DNA from: Chloroflexota bacterium
GTDB lineage: Bacteria > Chloroflexota > Dehalococcoidia > Lucifugimonadales > UBA3495
Direction of reading: 5' to 3'
Assembly: GCA_028873965.1 (NCBI GenBank)
Contig: JAPPMU010000017.1
Coordinates: 1-62,176, forward strand
Length of the DNA stretch: 62,176 nt
Part shown: piece by piece, positions 1-10,581 of the stretch
Layout: each line of letters opens with the position of its first letter
Numbering within the stretch: the first letter of the stretch is position 1
Made by a program: the position numbers and the translations under genes
The notes under the pieces: generated by a model
What the model was told of the DNA's origin: nothing
What the model saw: the letters and a program-made list of their open reading frames with translations, nothing else
Database searches by the model: none

Positions 1-147
1 AATGACATAGGACTTACGAACTTGGACTCCCACACCCGTCACTCCGGCGAAAGCCGGAGTCCAGAAACCGCCAAGTGCTTGATTTTCGGAACGAAACTAA
101 CAATTTCGTCCCTGGATTCCGGCTTTCGCCGGAATGACGGTGGGTAA
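1..147. repeat. Dispersed palindromic repeat, family A (copy A1)
   Basis: Two inverted arms flank about 50 unique bases: a left arm at about 34-64 (core CTCCGGCGAAAGCCGGAG) and a right arm at about 112-146 (core TTCCGGCTTTCGCCGGAA). The left edge carries CATAGGACTTACG, which recurs at 62127-62140 near the other end of the window. Related copies lie at 31745-31890 and 45105-45250, with a half copy near 18008. It separates urtB from whatever lies upstream. Confidence 0.85.
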
Positions 148-197
148 ACGGCTCATATACGATTGCCCGCCCCCTCAAACTCCTTTATGGCCACGAA

Positions 198-1094
198 ATG
201 GAAGTTTGGGCTCTACAACTGTTCAACGGGCTCAGCCTGAGCTCAATCCTGCTGCTGATCGCGCTGGGTCTCGCGCTGTCCTTCGGGTTGATGAACGTCA
301 TCAACCTGGCCCACGGCGAGTTCATCATGATCGGCGCGTACACCACCTACGCCCTGCAGCAGGCGGCGCTCAGCTTCACCGGCGACCCGCAATCGGGAAT
401 TACCTTCCTGATCGCCATTCCCGCGTCCTTCGTGGTCGCCGGAGCGGCGGGGTACGTGGTGGAGAACGCGCTGATCCGGTTCCTCTACCGCCGCCCCCTG
501 GACACGCTGCTGGCGACGTGGGGCGTCGGCCTGTTCCTGCAACAACTGGCCCGGTCGATTTTCGGCGCGCCCAACGTGCAGGTAGTGTCTCCGCCGTGGC
601 TGGGCAGCGCGATCAACGTTACGGCCGATCTCGTTTTGCCCGTGAAGCGCGTCTTCATCCTGGCGCTGGTCACGGCCTGCATCGGCGGCCTCTACTGGTA
701 CATGTACCGTTCCAGCGAAGGGCGCCGGATGCGCGGCGTGATGCAGAACCGGGAGATGGCCGCCAGCCTGGGCGTTTCGACCCGGCGGGTGGACAGCTTC
801 ACCTTCGCGCTGGGATCGGGCCTGGCCGGCATCGCCGGGTGCGCGCTGACGCTGATCGGCCCCATCGGCCCGTCGCTGGGCACCTTCTACGTGGTGGACG
901 CCTTCATCGTGGTGATCCTGGGCGGGCTGGGCCAGGTTCCGGGAACCATCCTGGCGGCGCTGATCATCGGGATGCTGAACACCATGCTGGAGTTCGGCAC
1001 CACCGCCGTGGTGGGCAAGGTGCTGGTGTTCGCCATGGTGATCCTGTTCCTGCAGTGGCGGCCCGCCGGCCTGATGCGGGCCAAGGGACGGTAG
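198..1094 (+). CDS. urtB: Urea ABC transporter permease UrtB
   Basis: This 298-residue protein is an inner-membrane permease of the branched-chain amino acid (LivH) type. The assignment to urea rests on context, because urtC, urtD, urtE and urease genes follow on the same strand. The sequence is almost entirely hydrophobic, with about eight membrane segments, and the N-terminal '[11 protein letters not shown]' stretch is the hallmark of LivH/UrtB permeases. The ATG at 198 gives the full family core; the Shine-Dalgarno sequence in front of it is weak. Seven bases separate it from urtC. The binding-protein gene urtA, usually first in the operon, is not in the window, and a dispersed repeat fills the space immediately upstream, so urtA is either further upstream or elsewhere. 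Confidence 0.88.
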   Translation: MEVWALQLFNGLSLSSILLLIALGLALSFGLMNVINLAHGEFIMIGAYTTYALQQAALSFTGDPQSGITFLIAIPASFVVAGAAGYVVENALIRFLYRRPLDTLLATWGVGLFLQQLARSIFGAPNVQVVSPPWLGSAINVTADLVLPVKRVFILALVTACIGGLYWYMYRSSEGRRMRGVMQNREMAASLGVSTRRVDSFTFALGSGLAGIAGCALTLIGPIGPSLGTFYVVDAFIVVILGGLGQVPGTILAALIIGMLNTMLEFGTTAVVGKVLVFAMVILFLQWRPAGLMRAKGR

Positions 1095-1101
1095 GCGGAT
1101 C

Positions 1102-2244
1102 ATGACGACCATGTCATCCATCATGACGGCGGTGCGCAACGCCTCTGCGCCGGTGCGGGTCCACGATCGCATCGGCTCGTGGATCGCGCCGGCGGTCATG
1201 CTGGCGGTGCTGCTGCTGGCGCCCACGATCCTGTCCGACTTCCGGATTGCGCTGCTGGGCAAGTTCCTGACCTTTGCCATGCTGGCGCTGTCCCTGAACC
1301 TGATCTGGGGCTACGCCGGGATGCTGAGCCTGGGGCACGGCGTGTTCTTCGGCCTGGGCGGGTACGCCATGGCCATGTACCTGAAGTTGGAATCGGCCGG
1401 CGGCAAGCTGCCCGACTTCATGTTCTGGAGCGGTTTGACGGAGTTGCCCTTCTTCTGGGCTCCCTTCAAGTACGCCTGGTTCGCCATACCGATGACGTTC
1501 ATAGTGCCGGCGGCGCTGGCCGGCGCCCTGGGGTACCTGGTGTTCCGCAGCCGCATCACCGGCGTTTATTTCGCGCTGATCACCCAGGCGCTGGCGCTGA
1601 TCGTCAGCATCCTGTTCATCGGCCAGCAGGCCTACACCGGCGGAACCAACGGCATCACCAACTACACCACCATCTTCGGCTACCCGCTGAACGCGCCGTC
1701 GATGCAGCTGATCCTGTACTACGCCAGCGTGGCCGCGCTGACCGTGGCCTACCTACTGTGCTGGTGGCTGATCTCGTCGCGGCTGGGCCGGCTGCTGGTG
1801 GCCATGCGCGACGACGAGAACCGAGTGCGGTTCTCCGGCTACGATCCCGCGCTGCTGAAGACGCTGGTATTTTCGCTATCGGGCGGCATCGCCGGCGTGG
1901 CCGGCGCGCTGTTCACGCCGCAGGTGGGCATCATCTCGCCCACCATGATGGGGATCGTGCCGTCCATCGAGATCGCCATCTGGGTGGCCGTGGGCGGGCG
2001 TGGCGTGCTGCTCGGGGCAGTGATCGGCGCGGTGGTCGTGAACGGAGCCAAGAGCGGCCTCAGCGAGTCATTCCCGGCGGTGTGGCAGTACTTCCTGGGC
2101 CTGCTGTTCATCGGGGCGGTGCTGCTGTTCCCCGCCGGCATCATGGGGCTGCTGCGCGGCGAGGGCTGGCGGAGGCCGTGGTGGCTGTCGCGGGAACAGG
2201 TCAAGAACGTGATACGCGAACGCATTCCGGGAGCCAGCCGATGA
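1102..2244 (+). CDS. urtC: Urea ABC transporter permease UrtC
   Basis: This 380-residue protein is the LivM-type partner permease that would pair with UrtB in the inner membrane. Features are an N-terminal cytoplasmic stretch, many hydrophobic segments and the LivM-like '[18 protein letters not shown]' region near residues 65-82. The C-terminal part, '[16 protein letters not shown]' followed by 'FPAGIMGLL', matches UrtC-type proteins. Its stop overlaps the start of urtD by four bases (ATGA at 2241-2244), indicating translational coupling. The length is normal for UrtC. The substrate is inferred from the neighbouring urease operon and could in principle be a short amide or an amino acid. Confidence 0.88.
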   Translation: MTTMSSIMTAVRNASAPVRVHDRIGSWIAPAVMLAVLLLAPTILSDFRIALLGKFLTFAMLALSLNLIWGYAGMLSLGHGVFFGLGGYAMAMYLKLESAGGKLPDFMFWSGLTELPFFWAPFKYAWFAIPMTFIVPAALAGALGYLVFRSRITGVYFALITQALALIVSILFIGQQAYTGGTNGITNYTTIFGYPLNAPSMQLILYYASVAALTVAYLLCWWLISSRLGRLLVAMRDDENRVRFSGYDPALLKTLVFSLSGGIAGVAGALFTPQVGIISPTMMGIVPSIEIAIWVAVGGRGVLLGAVIGAVVVNGAKSGLSESFPAVWQYFLGLLFIGAVLLFPAGIMGLLRGEGWRRPWWLSREQVKNVIRERIPGASR

Positions 2245-3125
2245 TCAACAACCGACCATGCCATACCGCCGCCATGCCGAACGCCAACGGATCCCGGCCG
2301 ACGCCGGATCTGAGCCAGCCGATCCTGTCGGTGGAAAGCCTGACGGTGAGCTTCGACGGGTTCACCGTGCTGGACGAGCTGGACTTCTCCATCGGCTACG
2401 GGGAGATGCGGTTCCTGATCGGCCCCAACGGCGCGGGCAAGACGACGCTGATCGACGTGATCACCGGCAAGTCCAAGCCCAGCAAGGGCCGCATCATCTT
2501 CGACGGCGCCACCGACCTGAGCCGCCGGCAGGAGTACCAACTGGTGCGGCTGGGAGTGGGCCGCAAGTTCCAGACGCCGTCGATATTCGCCAGCCTGACG
2601 GTGTACCAGAACCTGGAGGTCACCCTGGGCTTCCGCAGCCGCATCACGCAATTGCTGGGCAAGCTGCGGCGGGAGGAAGGCGACCGCATCATGCACGCGC
2701 TGGAGGAGGTTGGCCTGCAGCATCGCGCGCAGGACGTCGCCGGCGGGCTGTCCCACGGCGAGAAGCAGTGGCTGGAGATCGGGATGCTGCTGGTGCAGGA
2801 GCCGAAGCTGCTGCTGCTGGACGAGCCGGTGGCCGGCATGACCCGCCGGGAGCGCGACCGCACCGGCGAACTGCTGCAATCCATCGGCGGCGCGCGGTCG
2901 GTGCTGGTGGTGGAACACGACATGGACTTCGTGCGGCAGTTCGCGCAGACGGTTACGGTGCTGCACCTGGGCAAGGTGCTGAGCGAGGGCACGATGGAAG
3001 ACGTGCAGCAGGACCCCGAGGTGATCCGCGCGTACCTGGGCAACAGCCGGTCGCAGCGTCCGCAGGCCGGCCGGCTCAACGGGCGGCGCGAGGCGGAACA
3101 CGCCGCGCCCGTGGCCGCGGACTGA
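2241..3125 (+). CDS. urtD: Urea ABC transporter ATP-binding protein UrtD
   Basis: This 294-residue ATPase resembles LivG/UrtD and would power urea uptake from the cytoplasmic face. It shows a Walker A motif 'GPNGAGKTT' at residues 61-69, a degenerate signature '[11 protein letters not shown]' and a Walker B '[11 protein letters not shown]'. The '[14 protein letters not shown]' form of the signature is characteristic of UrtD. An extra 25 or so hydrophilic residues precede the domain. The ATG at 2241 overlaps the urtC stop; an in-frame ATG at 2274 is an alternative. The stop codon overlaps the first ATG of urtE by one base (TGATG). Confidence 0.9.
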   Translation: MINNRPCHTAAMPNANGSRPTPDLSQPILSVESLTVSFDGFTVLDELDFSIGYGEMRFLIGPNGAGKTTLIDVITGKSKPSKGRIIFDGATDLSRRQEYQLVRLGVGRKFQTPSIFASLTVYQNLEVTLGFRSRITQLLGKLRREEGDRIMHALEEVGLQHRAQDVAGGLSHGEKQWLEIGMLLVQEPKLLLLDEPVAGMTRRERDRTGELLQSIGGARSVLVVEHDMDFVRQFAQTVTVLHLGKVLSEGTMEDVQQDPEVIRAYLGNSRSQRPQAGRLNGRREAEHAAPVAAD

Positions 3126-3859
3126 TGATGAGAACCATGTTTCGCCAACCCGAACCGTTCCTGACCATCCAGGGCCTGTCCGTGGGCTACGGGCAGAGCC
3201 TGGTGCTGAACGACGTGGCATTGGACGTGCCGGAGGGCCAGGTGGTGTGTCTGATGGGCCGCAACGGCGTGGGCAAGACGACGCTGCTCAAGGCGATCAT
3301 GGGGCTGCTGAACCCGCGGGCCGGCCAGATCAGGTTCGGGCAGTCGGATATGACCCGCTGGGCGCCGCACAAGCGGGCCAAGGCCGGGTTCGGTTACGTG
3401 CCCCAGGGGCGACACATCTTCCCGTACCTGACCGTGCACGAGAACCTGCTGATGGGGCTGGAAGCCTTCGCCGGCAAGAAGGGCCGGGCGGAATCGGTCG
3501 AGAAGATGTACGGCCTGTTCCCGGCGCTGAAGATCTACACGAAGAAGGTCGCCGGCACGCTGAGCGGCGGGCAGCAGCAGCAACTGGCGCTGGCCCGGGC
3601 ACTGGTGCGTGAGCCGTCCCTGCTGCTGCTGGACGAGCCCACCGAGGGCATCCAGCCGTCGATAGTCCAAGAGATCGAGGATCTGCTGCACCGGCTGCGG
3701 GAGCAGAATGAGACGACGATATTGCTGGTCGAGCAGTTTTTGGACTTCGCCCTGGGCATCGCCGACTACTGCTACGTGATGGAAAAGGGAGCCATCGTGC
3801 TGGAGGGCTCCGCCAGGGACCTGGACCACAACCTGGTCCGCGAGTACGTGGCGGTGTAG
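3125..3859 (+). CDS. urtE: Urea ABC transporter ATP-binding protein UrtE
   Basis: This 244-residue ATPase is the LivF/UrtE-type second motor of the transporter. Walker A is 'GRNGVGKTT' (residues 45-53), the signature is 'LSGGQQQQLALARAL' and Walker B is 'LLLLDEPTEGIQPS'. The phrase 'DEPTEGIQPSIV' is typical of UrtE. Two adjacent ATG codons (3125 and 3128) overlap or abut the urtD stop, so translation is probably coupled. A 35-base gap separates it from the glutamine synthetase gene, with no terminator visible, so the two are probably co-transcribed. Confidence 0.9.
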   Translation: MMRTMFRQPEPFLTIQGLSVGYGQSLVLNDVALDVPEGQVVCLMGRNGVGKTTLLKAIMGLLNPRAGQIRFGQSDMTRWAPHKRAKAGFGYVPQGRHIFPYLTVHENLLMGLEAFAGKKGRAESVEKMYGLFPALKIYTKKVAGTLSGGQQQQLALARALVREPSLLLLDEPTEGIQPSIVQEIEDLLHRLREQNETTILLVEQFLDFALGIADYCYVMEKGAIVLEGSARDLDHNLVREYVAV

Positions 3860-3894
3860 GCGCCGGCGCGAAACGCGATACGAGAGGAACGATC

Positions 3895-5232
3895 ATGACA
3901 ACTGAGACATCCACCGCACGGGATTTCGTGCTGAGGACCGCGCGGGAAAACGACGTGAAGTTCATCCGCCTGTGGTTCACCGACATCCTGGGCAAGCTGA
4001 AGGGATTCGCGGTGACCGCCGACGACCTGGAGGACGCGCTGGAGCGCGGCGTGGGGTTCGACGGCTCGGCCATCGACGGTTTCGCCCGCCATCACGAGAG
4101 CGACATGCGGGCCTACCCCGACCCGAGCACCTTCACGCTGCTGCCGTGGAGGCCGCGCCAGAACGCCGTGGCCCGGATGTTCTGCGACATCCGCCAGCCC
4201 CGGGGCCAGACCTTCCCCGGCGACCCACGTCAGGTGCTCCGGCGCAACCTGGACAAGGCGGCGGAAATGGGCTTCACCTACAACGTGGGCGCAGAGCTGG
4301 AATTCTTCTACCTGAAAAGCGCCGGCTCGCCGGAACTGCTAGACCACGATGGCTACTTTGACCAGCTCTCCAGCTACCCGGCGTCCGACCTGCGCCGCGA
4401 CACGGTGCTCAACCTGGCCGAGATGGGCATCCCAGTGAAGTACTCCCACCACGAGGGCGCTCCCAGCCAGCACGAGATCGACCTGGAGTACACCGACGCC
4501 CTGACCATGGCCGACAACCTGATGACGGCCAAGCTGGTCATCAAGGAGCTGGCCCAGTTGCAGAACGTGTACGCCACGTTCATGCCGAAACCGATCTCCC
4601 GCATCAACGGGTCGGGATTGCACCTGCACCAGTCGCTCTTTGCCGGCGAGGACAACCGGTTCTACGACGCTGATGACGAGCAGTACCTGTCGATGCTGGG
4701 CAAGCAGTTCATCGCCGGTTTGATTGCCCACGCGCCGGAGATAACCCTGGTGACCAACCAGTGGGTCAACTCCTACAAGCGGCTCATCCCCGGCTACGAA
4801 GCGCCGGTGTACGTCTCGTGGACCCACGTCAACCGCTCCGACCTCATCCGCGTACCCAGCTACGAGCGGGGCGAGGAATCGTCCATCCGTATCGAGTACC
4901 GCGCGCCCGACCCGTCGTGCAACCCCTACCTGGCCTTCAGCGCGATGCTGGCCGCCGGCCTCAAGGGCATTGAGGAGCAGTACCAGGTACCGGCTCCCGT
5001 GGTGGGCAACGTGCAGGAGATGTCGCCGCAGCGCCGCCAGTCCCTGGGCATCCGCACCCTTCCGTCCAGCCTGGGCGAGGCGATCAACCTGGCCGAGACC
5101 AGCGAGCTGCTCTATGAGGCGCTGGGCGACCACGTGTTCAACAGCCTGATCGAGAACAAGAAACTGGAGTGGGACGAGTACCGCTCGGAGGTCACCGACT
5201 ACGAGGTCTCCCGCTACCTGTCCACGCTGTAA
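3895..5232 (+). CDS. Type I glutamine synthetase inside the urea operon
   Basis: This 445-residue enzyme should condense glutamate and ammonia using ATP to make glutamine in the cytoplasm. Family landmarks are '[10 protein letters not shown]' near residue 54, the metal-ligand regions 'GAELEFF' and 'SQHEIDLEY', the '[12 protein letters not shown]' glutamate/metal loop and '[14 protein letters not shown]'. The length matches the short GSI-alpha class, and no adenylylation-site motif of the 'NLYDLP' type is present near the C-terminus, so control by adenylylation is unlikely. AGAGGA lies a few bases before the ATG. It sits between urtE and ureA with gaps of 35 and 18 bases, a position that would capture urease-derived ammonia. 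A glutamine synthetase-like ligase acting on another amine cannot be excluded. Confidence 0.87.
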   Translation: MTTETSTARDFVLRTARENDVKFIRLWFTDILGKLKGFAVTADDLEDALERGVGFDGSAIDGFARHHESDMRAYPDPSTFTLLPWRPRQNAVARMFCDIRQPRGQTFPGDPRQVLRRNLDKAAEMGFTYNVGAELEFFYLKSAGSPELLDHDGYFDQLSSYPASDLRRDTVLNLAEMGIPVKYSHHEGAPSQHEIDLEYTDALTMADNLMTAKLVIKELAQLQNVYATFMPKPISRINGSGLHLHQSLFAGEDNRFYDADDEQYLSMLGKQFIAGLIAHAPEITLVTNQWVNSYKRLIPGYEAPVYVSWTHVNRSDLIRVPSYERGEESSIRIEYRAPDPSCNPYLAFSAMLAAGLKGIEEQYQVPAPVVGNVQEMSPQRRQSLGIRTLPSSLGEAINLAETSELLYEALGDHVFNSLIENKKLEWDEYRSEVTDYEVSRYLSTL

Positions 5233-5250
5233 GGCACGAGGCAACCCACT

Positions 5251-5553
<303 letters not shown>

Positions 5554-5570
5554 CGGCCGCAAGGACAGTG

Positions 5571-5975
5571 ATGAGCAACCCCAGCGCACACTACATCATC
5601 GCCGACGAGCCGGTTGAGATAAACGCCGGCCGGCCCACGCGCACCGTCTCGGTGTGGAACACCGGCGACCGGGCCATACAGGTGGGCTCGCACTTCCACT
5701 TCTTCGAGGTTAACCGCGCGCTGCGGTTCGACCGGGAGGCGGCCTTCGGGATGCGGCTGGACGTACCGGCGGGAACCGCCGTGCGCTTCGAACCTGGCGA
5801 CCGCAAGGACGTGACCCTGGTGGCCATCGGCGGCGCGCGACGGGTGCGCGGCCTCAATGGGCTGACCGACGGCAGCCTGGACTCGCCGGTCATACGCGCC
5901 CAGGCCCTCGAATCAATTTCCAAGCGGGATTTCCTCAACCAGCCGTCGAACCCACAGGAAACCAGCGAGGCGTAA
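5571..5975 (+). CDS. ureB: Urease subunit beta
   Basis: This 134-residue protein is the beta subunit of urease. Its landmarks are '[21 protein letters not shown]', read here as '[19 protein letters not shown]', '[17 protein letters not shown]' and '[18 protein letters not shown]', all standard for UreB. The ATG at 5571 is preceded by AAGGAC; an upstream in-frame extension exists but lacks homology. Four bases separate its stop from ureC. The last 25 or so residues ('[18 protein letters not shown]') are an uncharged-to-acidic tail beyond the conserved fold. Confidence 0.97.
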   Translation: MSNPSAHYIIADEPVEINAGRPTRTVSVWNTGDRAIQVGSHFHFFEVNRALRFDREAAFGMRLDVPAGTAVRFEPGDRKDVTLVAIGGARRVRGLNGLTDGSLDSPVIRAQALESISKRDFLNQPSNPQETSEA

Positions 5976-5979
5976 CGAC

Positions 5980-7698
5980 ATGGCCCGACTCAGCCGCCGG
6001 CAGTACGTGGACCTCTACGGGCCGACCGTGGGAGACCGGTTCCGCCTGGCCGACACCTCCCTGGTGTGCCAGATCGAGCGTGACCTGCTCAACCCCGGCG
6101 ATGAGCTGGTGTTCGGCGGGGGCAAGTCGGCACGGGACGGCATGGGCCAGGCGTCGGAGGCCACCAACCGCAACGGCGCGCTGGACCTGGTCATCACCAA
6201 CGCTATCATCATGGACCCTGTTCTCGGCATCATCAAGGCCGACATAGGGGTGCGCCACGGGCACATCGTGGCGGTGGGCAAGTCCGGCAACCCGGGCGTC
6301 ATGGACGGCGTGCATCCCGATATGGTCGTGGGTCCCGGCACCGAGGTCATCGCCGGCGAGCACCTGATCGCGACGCCCGGCGGCGTCGACTCGCACATCC
6401 ACATGATCGCGCCGCAGCAGGTGTACCACGCACTGTCCAACGGCATCACCACGATGATCGGCGGCGGCACCGGGCCGGCGGACGGCACCAACGCCACCAC
6501 CTGCACGCCGGGCCCGTGGAACATCGCCCGGATGCTGGAGGCCGCCGAGCCGCTGCCGGTCAATTGGGGCCTGCTGGGCAAAGGCAACGCCAGCGACCCC
6601 GCGCCGCTGGAGGAGCAGATCGCGGCCGGAGCCAGCGGACTGAAGCTCCATGAGGATTGGGGTACCACACCGGCGGCCATCGACTGCTGCCTGGCCGTGG
6701 CCGACCGGTTCGACGTGCCGGTGGCGATCCATACCGATACGCTGAACGAGGCGGGGTTCGTGGAAGACACCATCGCGGCCATCGGCGGGCGGGCCATCCA
6801 CACCTACCACACCGAGGGCGCCGGCGGCGGCCACGCGCCGGACATCATCCGCATCGCGTCGGAGTTGAACGTGCTGCCCTCATCCACCAACCCCACGCGG
6901 CCGTACACCGTGAACACGCTCACCGAGCACATGGACATGCTGATGGTGTGCCACCACCTCAGTCCGCGAGTGCCGGAGGACGTGGCCTTTGCCGAGAGCC
7001 GCATCCGACCGGAGACCATGGCCGCGGAGGACGTCCTCCACGACCTGGGCGTGATCAGCATGTACGCCTCGGACTCGCAGGCCATGGGGCGGGTGGGCGA
7101 GAACTTCACCCGCCTGTTCCAGACCGCCGACAAGATGCGCCAGTTCAAGGGCAAGCTGCCCGAGGACTCGCCCGACCACGACAACTTCCGCGTCCTGCGC
7201 TACCTGGCCAAGCTGACCATCAACCCGGCCATCACCCACGGCATATCGCACCTGGTGGGGTCGCTGGAGCCGGGCAAGCTGGCGGACATGGTGCTGTGGC
7301 CGCTGGGCAGTTTCGGCGCCAAGCCCAAGATGATCATCAAAGGCGGGATGATCTGCTGGGCCGTCATGGGCGACCCCAACGGGTCCATACCCACCGCCGA
7401 GCCGTCCTTCTATCGCCCCATGTTCGGCAGCATGGGCAAGGCGGTTGCCAGCACCGCGCTCACCTTCGTTTCAAGTGCGGCCTACGAGGCGGGCGTCCAC
7501 CGCGACCTCGGTCTGGCCCGTCGGGTCGAGCCGGTGCGCGGGTGCCGCACTATCACCAAGCGGCAGATGGTGCGCAACGACGGTATGCCGGTGATCGAGG
7601 TTGACCCGGACACCTACACGGTGCGGGTGGACGGCGAGATCGCCACGGTGCCGCCGGCGGAGCGCCTCAGCCTGGCGCAGCTGCACTTCCTAGTCTAA
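5980..7698 (+). CDS. ureC: Urease subunit alpha (catalytic)
   Basis: This 572-residue protein is the catalytic subunit carrying the di-nickel centre. By comparison with the Klebsiella enzyme (offset +5), the ligands are all present: His139 and His141 ('DSHIHMI'), the carbamylated Lys222 ('GLKLHEDWG'), His251, His277 ('[12 protein letters not shown]') and Asp365 ('[10 protein letters not shown]'). The flap residues Cys324 and His325 ('VCHHLSP') are also retained, so the enzyme should be active. The length is normal. A repeat of family B separates its stop from the maturation genes ureF, ureG and ureD, so expression of those may depend on read-through. Confidence 0.98.
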   Translation: MARLSRRQYVDLYGPTVGDRFRLADTSLVCQIERDLLNPGDELVFGGGKSARDGMGQASEATNRNGALDLVITNAIIMDPVLGIIKADIGVRHGHIVAVGKSGNPGVMDGVHPDMVVGPGTEVIAGEHLIATPGGVDSHIHMIAPQQVYHALSNGITTMIGGGTGPADGTNATTCTPGPWNIARMLEAAEPLPVNWGLLGKGNASDPAPLEEQIAAGASGLKLHEDWGTTPAAIDCCLAVADRFDVPVAIHTDTLNEAGFVEDTIAAIGGRAIHTYHTEGAGGGHAPDIIRIASELNVLPSSTNPTRPYTVNTLTEHMDMLMVCHHLSPRVPEDVAFAESRIRPETMAAEDVLHDLGVISMYASDSQAMGRVGENFTRLFQTADKMRQFKGKLPEDSPDHDNFRVLRYLAKLTINPAITHGISHLVGSLEPGKLADMVLWPLGSFGAKPKMIIKGGMICWAVMGDPNGSIPTAEPSFYRPMFGSMGKAVASTALTFVSSAAYEAGVHRDLGLARRVEPVRGCRTITKRQMVRNDGMPVIEVDPDTYTVRVDGEIATVPPAERLSLAQLHFLV

Positions 7699-7701
7699 TG
7701 T

Positions 7702-7836
7702 CTCACGAGTACCCACATTCGTACAACTTGTCATTGCGAGCGCAGCGCGGCAATCTCGCTCCCGTAGCGACCACCGTTGCCCCAACGAGATTGCCACGTC
7801 GCCACGCTCCTCGCAATGACAAACTGAGTACGCATG
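7702..7836. repeat. Dispersed palindromic repeat, family B (copy B1)
   Basis: The element begins just after the ureC stop. Its left arm contains TTGTCATTGCGAGCGCAGC and its right arm contains GCTCCTCGCAATGACAAA, with internal inverted halves CGGCAATCTCG and CGAGATTGCC. The upstream ATG at 7834 that could start ureF lies in the distal edge of the repeat, which favours the later ureF start. Related full copies occur at 32500, 34357, 45787, 46494 and 50716. Confidence 0.9.
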
Positions 7837-7857
7837 ATCCTATACTGTTCACCGACC

Positions 7858-8568
7858 ATGACGAACTTTGACGGGCGGCACTTCCTCGCCGCCCTGCAAC
7901 TTGCCGACTCGTTCTTCCCCTCGGGTACCTACGCCCACTCCCAGGGGCTGGAAGGGATGGTGACGCGGGCCTGGGTCGCCAACGCCGACGACCTGGGGGA
8001 GTACCTGCGCAACCTGCTGGCCTGGTCGATCCTGCCGTGCGACGGCGTGGCGCTACTGAATGCCCACCGCACCGCGCAGGATGCGGATCTGGCGACACTG
8101 GTTGACATCGACTGGCATCTGCACGCGATGAAACTCCCTGAAGAACTGAGGGTGGCGTCCTGCCACGCCGGGCGGCGCATCCTGGACGAAACGGCCCCGT
8201 TGCTCCGGGGGCGGGCTGGGTCTGCCCTGCATGGCGAGTTTCGGCAAGCGGTGATGGACCGCAGCGCGCCGGGCACGGGAGCCGTCGCCCAGGGCGTGGC
8301 GTCCTGCGCGGCCGGCATCGAGGCGGAATCTGCCCTGCTGATGTTCTGCCACAGCTTCGCGGTGGGCGTGCTGGGCGCGGCGCAACGGCTGCTGCCGATC
8401 ACACACTCGGAGGCCCAGGGCATCCTTCACGCATTGCACGAGCCCGTGATCAGTGCGACGACGGCGTTGCGGCATCGCGACTGGCGCGAGATGACATCCT
8501 TCGCGCCGCAGACGGACATAGCGGCGATGCTCCACGAACACGACGACGTGCGGATGTTCGCCAGCTGA
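7858..8568 (+). CDS. ureF: Urease accessory protein UreF
   Basis: This 236-residue all-helical protein acts with UreD and UreG to deliver nickel and carbon dioxide to apo-urease. The N-terminal '[21 protein letters not shown]' pattern (read '[18 protein letters not shown]') and '[10 protein letters not shown]' are typical of UreF. The ATG at 7858 was chosen because the earlier in-frame ATG at 7834 belongs to the edge of a dispersed repeat. A 40-base gap precedes ureG. No ureE gene lies between ureC and ureF or elsewhere in the window, so the nickel metallochaperone must be absent, replaced or encoded elsewhere. Confidence 0.93.
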   Translation: MTNFDGRHFLAALQLADSFFPSGTYAHSQGLEGMVTRAWVANADDLGEYLRNLLAWSILPCDGVALLNAHRTAQDADLATLVDIDWHLHAMKLPEELRVASCHAGRRILDETAPLLRGRAGSALHGEFRQAVMDRSAPGTGAVAQGVASCAAGIEAESALLMFCHSFAVGVLGAAQRLLPITHSEAQGILHALHEPVISATTALRHRDWREMTSFAPQTDIAAMLHEHDDVRMFAS

Positions 8569-8608
8569 CGGCCGTCCACACACCGGAAAAACCGACGGGA
8601 GAAAAACA

Positions 8609-9232
8609 ATGAGAAGTGTTCCCCGAATTGGCGTGGGCGGGCCGGTGGGCTCCGGCAAGACCACGCTGGTAGAACGGCTGGTGCCCATGCTCCTGGACCG
8701 GGGCCGGCATCCGGTGGTCATCACCAACGACATCTTCACGCGCGAGGACGCCGACCACGTCACGCGGACCCTGGAGGGGGTATTCGACACCGGTCGCATC
8801 CGGGGCGTCGCCACCGGAGCCTGCCCCCACACGGCGGTTCGGGAGGATCCCAGCCTCAACCTGCTGGCGGCCGAGGAGTTGACCGAGGAATACCCCGACT
8901 CGGACATCGTCCTGATCGAAAGTGGCGGCGACAACCTCACGCTGACCTTCAGTCCCGCCCTGGCCGACTTCCAGATCTACGTGATCGACGTGGCCGCCGG
9001 CGACAAGATACCTCGCAAGCGGGGGCAGGGCATCACCCAGACCGACCTGCTGGTGGTGAACAAGACCGACCTGGCTCCCTACGTGGGCGCGGACCTGGAC
9101 GTGATGCGTCGCGACCTCAACGTCGTTCGGGGCGAGCGTCCGTATGAGTTCACCAACTGCCGCACGGGTGAGGGACTGGACGCGGTGCTGGACAGGATCC
9201 TCGATGCTGTTGGACCTGGAACCGCCTGTTGA
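8609..9232 (+). CDS. ureG: Urease accessory GTPase UreG
   Basis: This 207-residue SIMIBI-class GTPase drives nickel insertion into urease. It has the P-loop 'GPVGSGKTT' at residues 11-19, the nickel-binding 'CPHTAVRED' motif, 'ESGGDNL' and the guanine-specificity motif '[10 protein letters not shown]'. All residues expected for function are present. The last 29 bases overlap the start of ureD, so the two are translationally linked. The short C-terminal tail 'VGPGTAC' is encoded within that overlap. Confidence 0.97.
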   Translation: MRSVPRIGVGGPVGSGKTTLVERLVPMLLDRGRHPVVITNDIFTREDADHVTRTLEGVFDTGRIRGVATGACPHTAVREDPSLNLLAAEELTEEYPDSDIVLIESGGDNLTLTFSPALADFQIYVIDVAAGDKIPRKRGQGITQTDLLVVNKTDLAPYVGADLDVMRRDLNVVRGERPYEFTNCRTGEGLDAVLDRILDAVGPGTAC

Positions 9233-10106
9233 CGCCGGCTCGGCCGGACAAAACGGTTCGGTCGCGCTGGTACTGGAGCGGAGGGCCGGCCGGACTCGGC
9301 TAACGCAGTGCCGCACCAGGCCGCCCCTGCTGGTCCAGCAGGCGCTGTATCCGGACGATGCCGCGCCCGACATGGCCTACGTGTTCCTGGCAAATCCCAC
9401 CGGAGGTCTGCTTCAGAACGACCGCCACCGCATCGCGGTGTGCGTCGGCGCTGGCGCCAAGGCCCACGTGACCACCCAGAGCGCAACCAAGGTCTACACC
9501 ATGACCGAGGGTGTCGCCGAGCAGCGGTTCCATCTCAGCGTCGCTGCGGGCGGGTACCTGGAATACCTGCCCGACCCGTTGATACCCTACCGGGACGCCA
9601 GCCTGGAGCAGGAAGTCGAAATCGTTTGCGAGCCGGGCGGCGCGCTGCTGTTCAGCGACGTGATAACGCCCGGCAGGGTGGCAATGGGGGAGTCGTTCCG
9701 GTTCAGGAAGATCTCAAACCGGGTCACGGTGCGAGGCCAGAGCGGCCGGCCCGCCTACCGGGAAGCCTTCGACCTGGATCCGGGAGCGGGGAACCTCACC
9801 GGGGTTGGCATATTGGGCTTCGGGGGTCAGCAGGTCTCGGATGACGCATCCGCACGCACTCTGGGCTCGCTGCTGATAGTCTGCGACAGCCAGCCGGCGC
9901 GTTCGATACTGGACCGGGTCAGGCATTCCCCGGGATGTTGCCTGGGGGTTACCGCCGGCGCTTCGATGCTGCCCGACGGCAACGGTCTGGGCGTCAAGAT
10001 GATCGGCCAGGATTGCGCGGCGGTTCAGCAGGCCCTGACCCGGGTATGGTCGATTGCTCGACAAGAGCTGCTTGGTGCGGCCGCGCCGGGTCTGAGGAAG
10101 TACTGA
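9204..10106 (+). CDS. ureD: Urease accessory protein UreD (UreH)
   Basis: This 300-residue beta-helical scaffold protein binds apo-urease and recruits UreF and UreG. Recognisable segments are '[14 protein letters not shown]', '[14 protein letters not shown]' and '[16 protein letters not shown]'. The start at 9204 (ATG, '[12 protein letters not shown]') lies inside ureG and gives a normal N-terminus; an ATG 60 bases earlier would add a non-homologous extension. It is the last gene of the urea block. The next gene is convergent and starts beyond 10240. Confidence 0.93.
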   Translation: MLLDLEPPVDAGSAGQNGSVALVLERRAGRTRLTQCRTRPPLLVQQALYPDDAAPDMAYVFLANPTGGLLQNDRHRIAVCVGAGAKAHVTTQSATKVYTMTEGVAEQRFHLSVAAGGYLEYLPDPLIPYRDASLEQEVEIVCEPGGALLFSDVITPGRVAMGESFRFRKISNRVTVRGQSGRPAYREAFDLDPGAGNLTGVGILGFGGQQVSDDASARTLGSLLIVCDSQPARSILDRVRHSPGCCLGVTAGASMLPDGNGLGVKMIGQDCAAVQQALTRVWSIARQELLGAAAPGLRKY

Positions 10107-10239
10107 GGAGTACATACTCACGGAAACGCGAAGCAGGCCGTCAGTACATGAGCCCTGGCGGTGTCCGATTCCAGCAGTCAGTCAGCCAGTGGCGCAGGAC
10201 GCAGTGTAACCGAGCACTGCGGCGAGCCAGGCGGGCCGG

Positions 10240-10581
10240 TCAGACGTCCGCGGCTGCGGTAACGGCGTCCGCCCGAGTGGGGTGGATCACGATGAGCTGG
10301 TCGAATCCGCTGGTCTCGAACACGGCGCGCACGTCGCCGGACAGAGAGCACAGGGCCAGGCTGCCGCCCTGCTGCTGCATCTTGCGCGCCGCCTGCATGA
10401 TCGCCCGGAGGCCGGCGCTGCTGATGTAGTCGAGCCCCTGCATGTCGATCACCACGGCCCGGCCGGCGTTTCCGGTGATGGACTCCAGCTCTTCATTGAA
10501 GATTCCGGTATTGGATCTGTCCAGCCGCTGGTCGGCCAAAACCAACACGGTTGCGCCGTCCGGGAGAGCGTCGATGGCCAT
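10240..10581 (-). CDS. STAS-domain anti-sigma factor antagonist
   Basis: This 113-residue protein is a single STAS domain of the SpoIIAA/RsbV type, which normally binds an anti-sigma kinase to free a sigma factor. The phosphorylatable-serine region reads 'DMQGLDYISSAGLRAIM', close to the family consensus, with Ser in the right place. The ATG at 10581 gives the family-standard N-terminus 'MAIDALPDGATVLVL'; the extra codons upstream show no homology. No anti-sigma kinase or PP2C phosphatase gene is adjacent. The roughly 300 bases between this gene and the aldo/keto reductase hold no gene that I can support. Confidence 0.85.
   Translation of the reverse strand: MAIDALPDGATVLVLADQRLDRSNTGIFNEELESITGNAGRAVVIDMQGLDYISSAGLRAIMQAARKMQQQGGSLALCSLSGDVRAVFETSGFDQLIVIHPTRADAVTAAADV

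Noticed and set aside
243..1280. Long open frame on the minus strand opposite urtB
   Set aside because: It is antisense to a clear permease gene, has low-complexity His/Gln/Arg-rich composition typical of GC-rich shadow frames, and shows no family motif. Similar shadows at 4339-5244, 16531-18192, 43602-45173, 46499-47845 and 52048-53742 were dropped for the same reason.
7702..7836. Possible CRISPR array among the regularly recurring palindromes
   Set aside because: The repeats are scattered kilobases apart with paired inverted arms; no run of identical direct repeats with similar-sized spacers was seen, and there are no cas genes.
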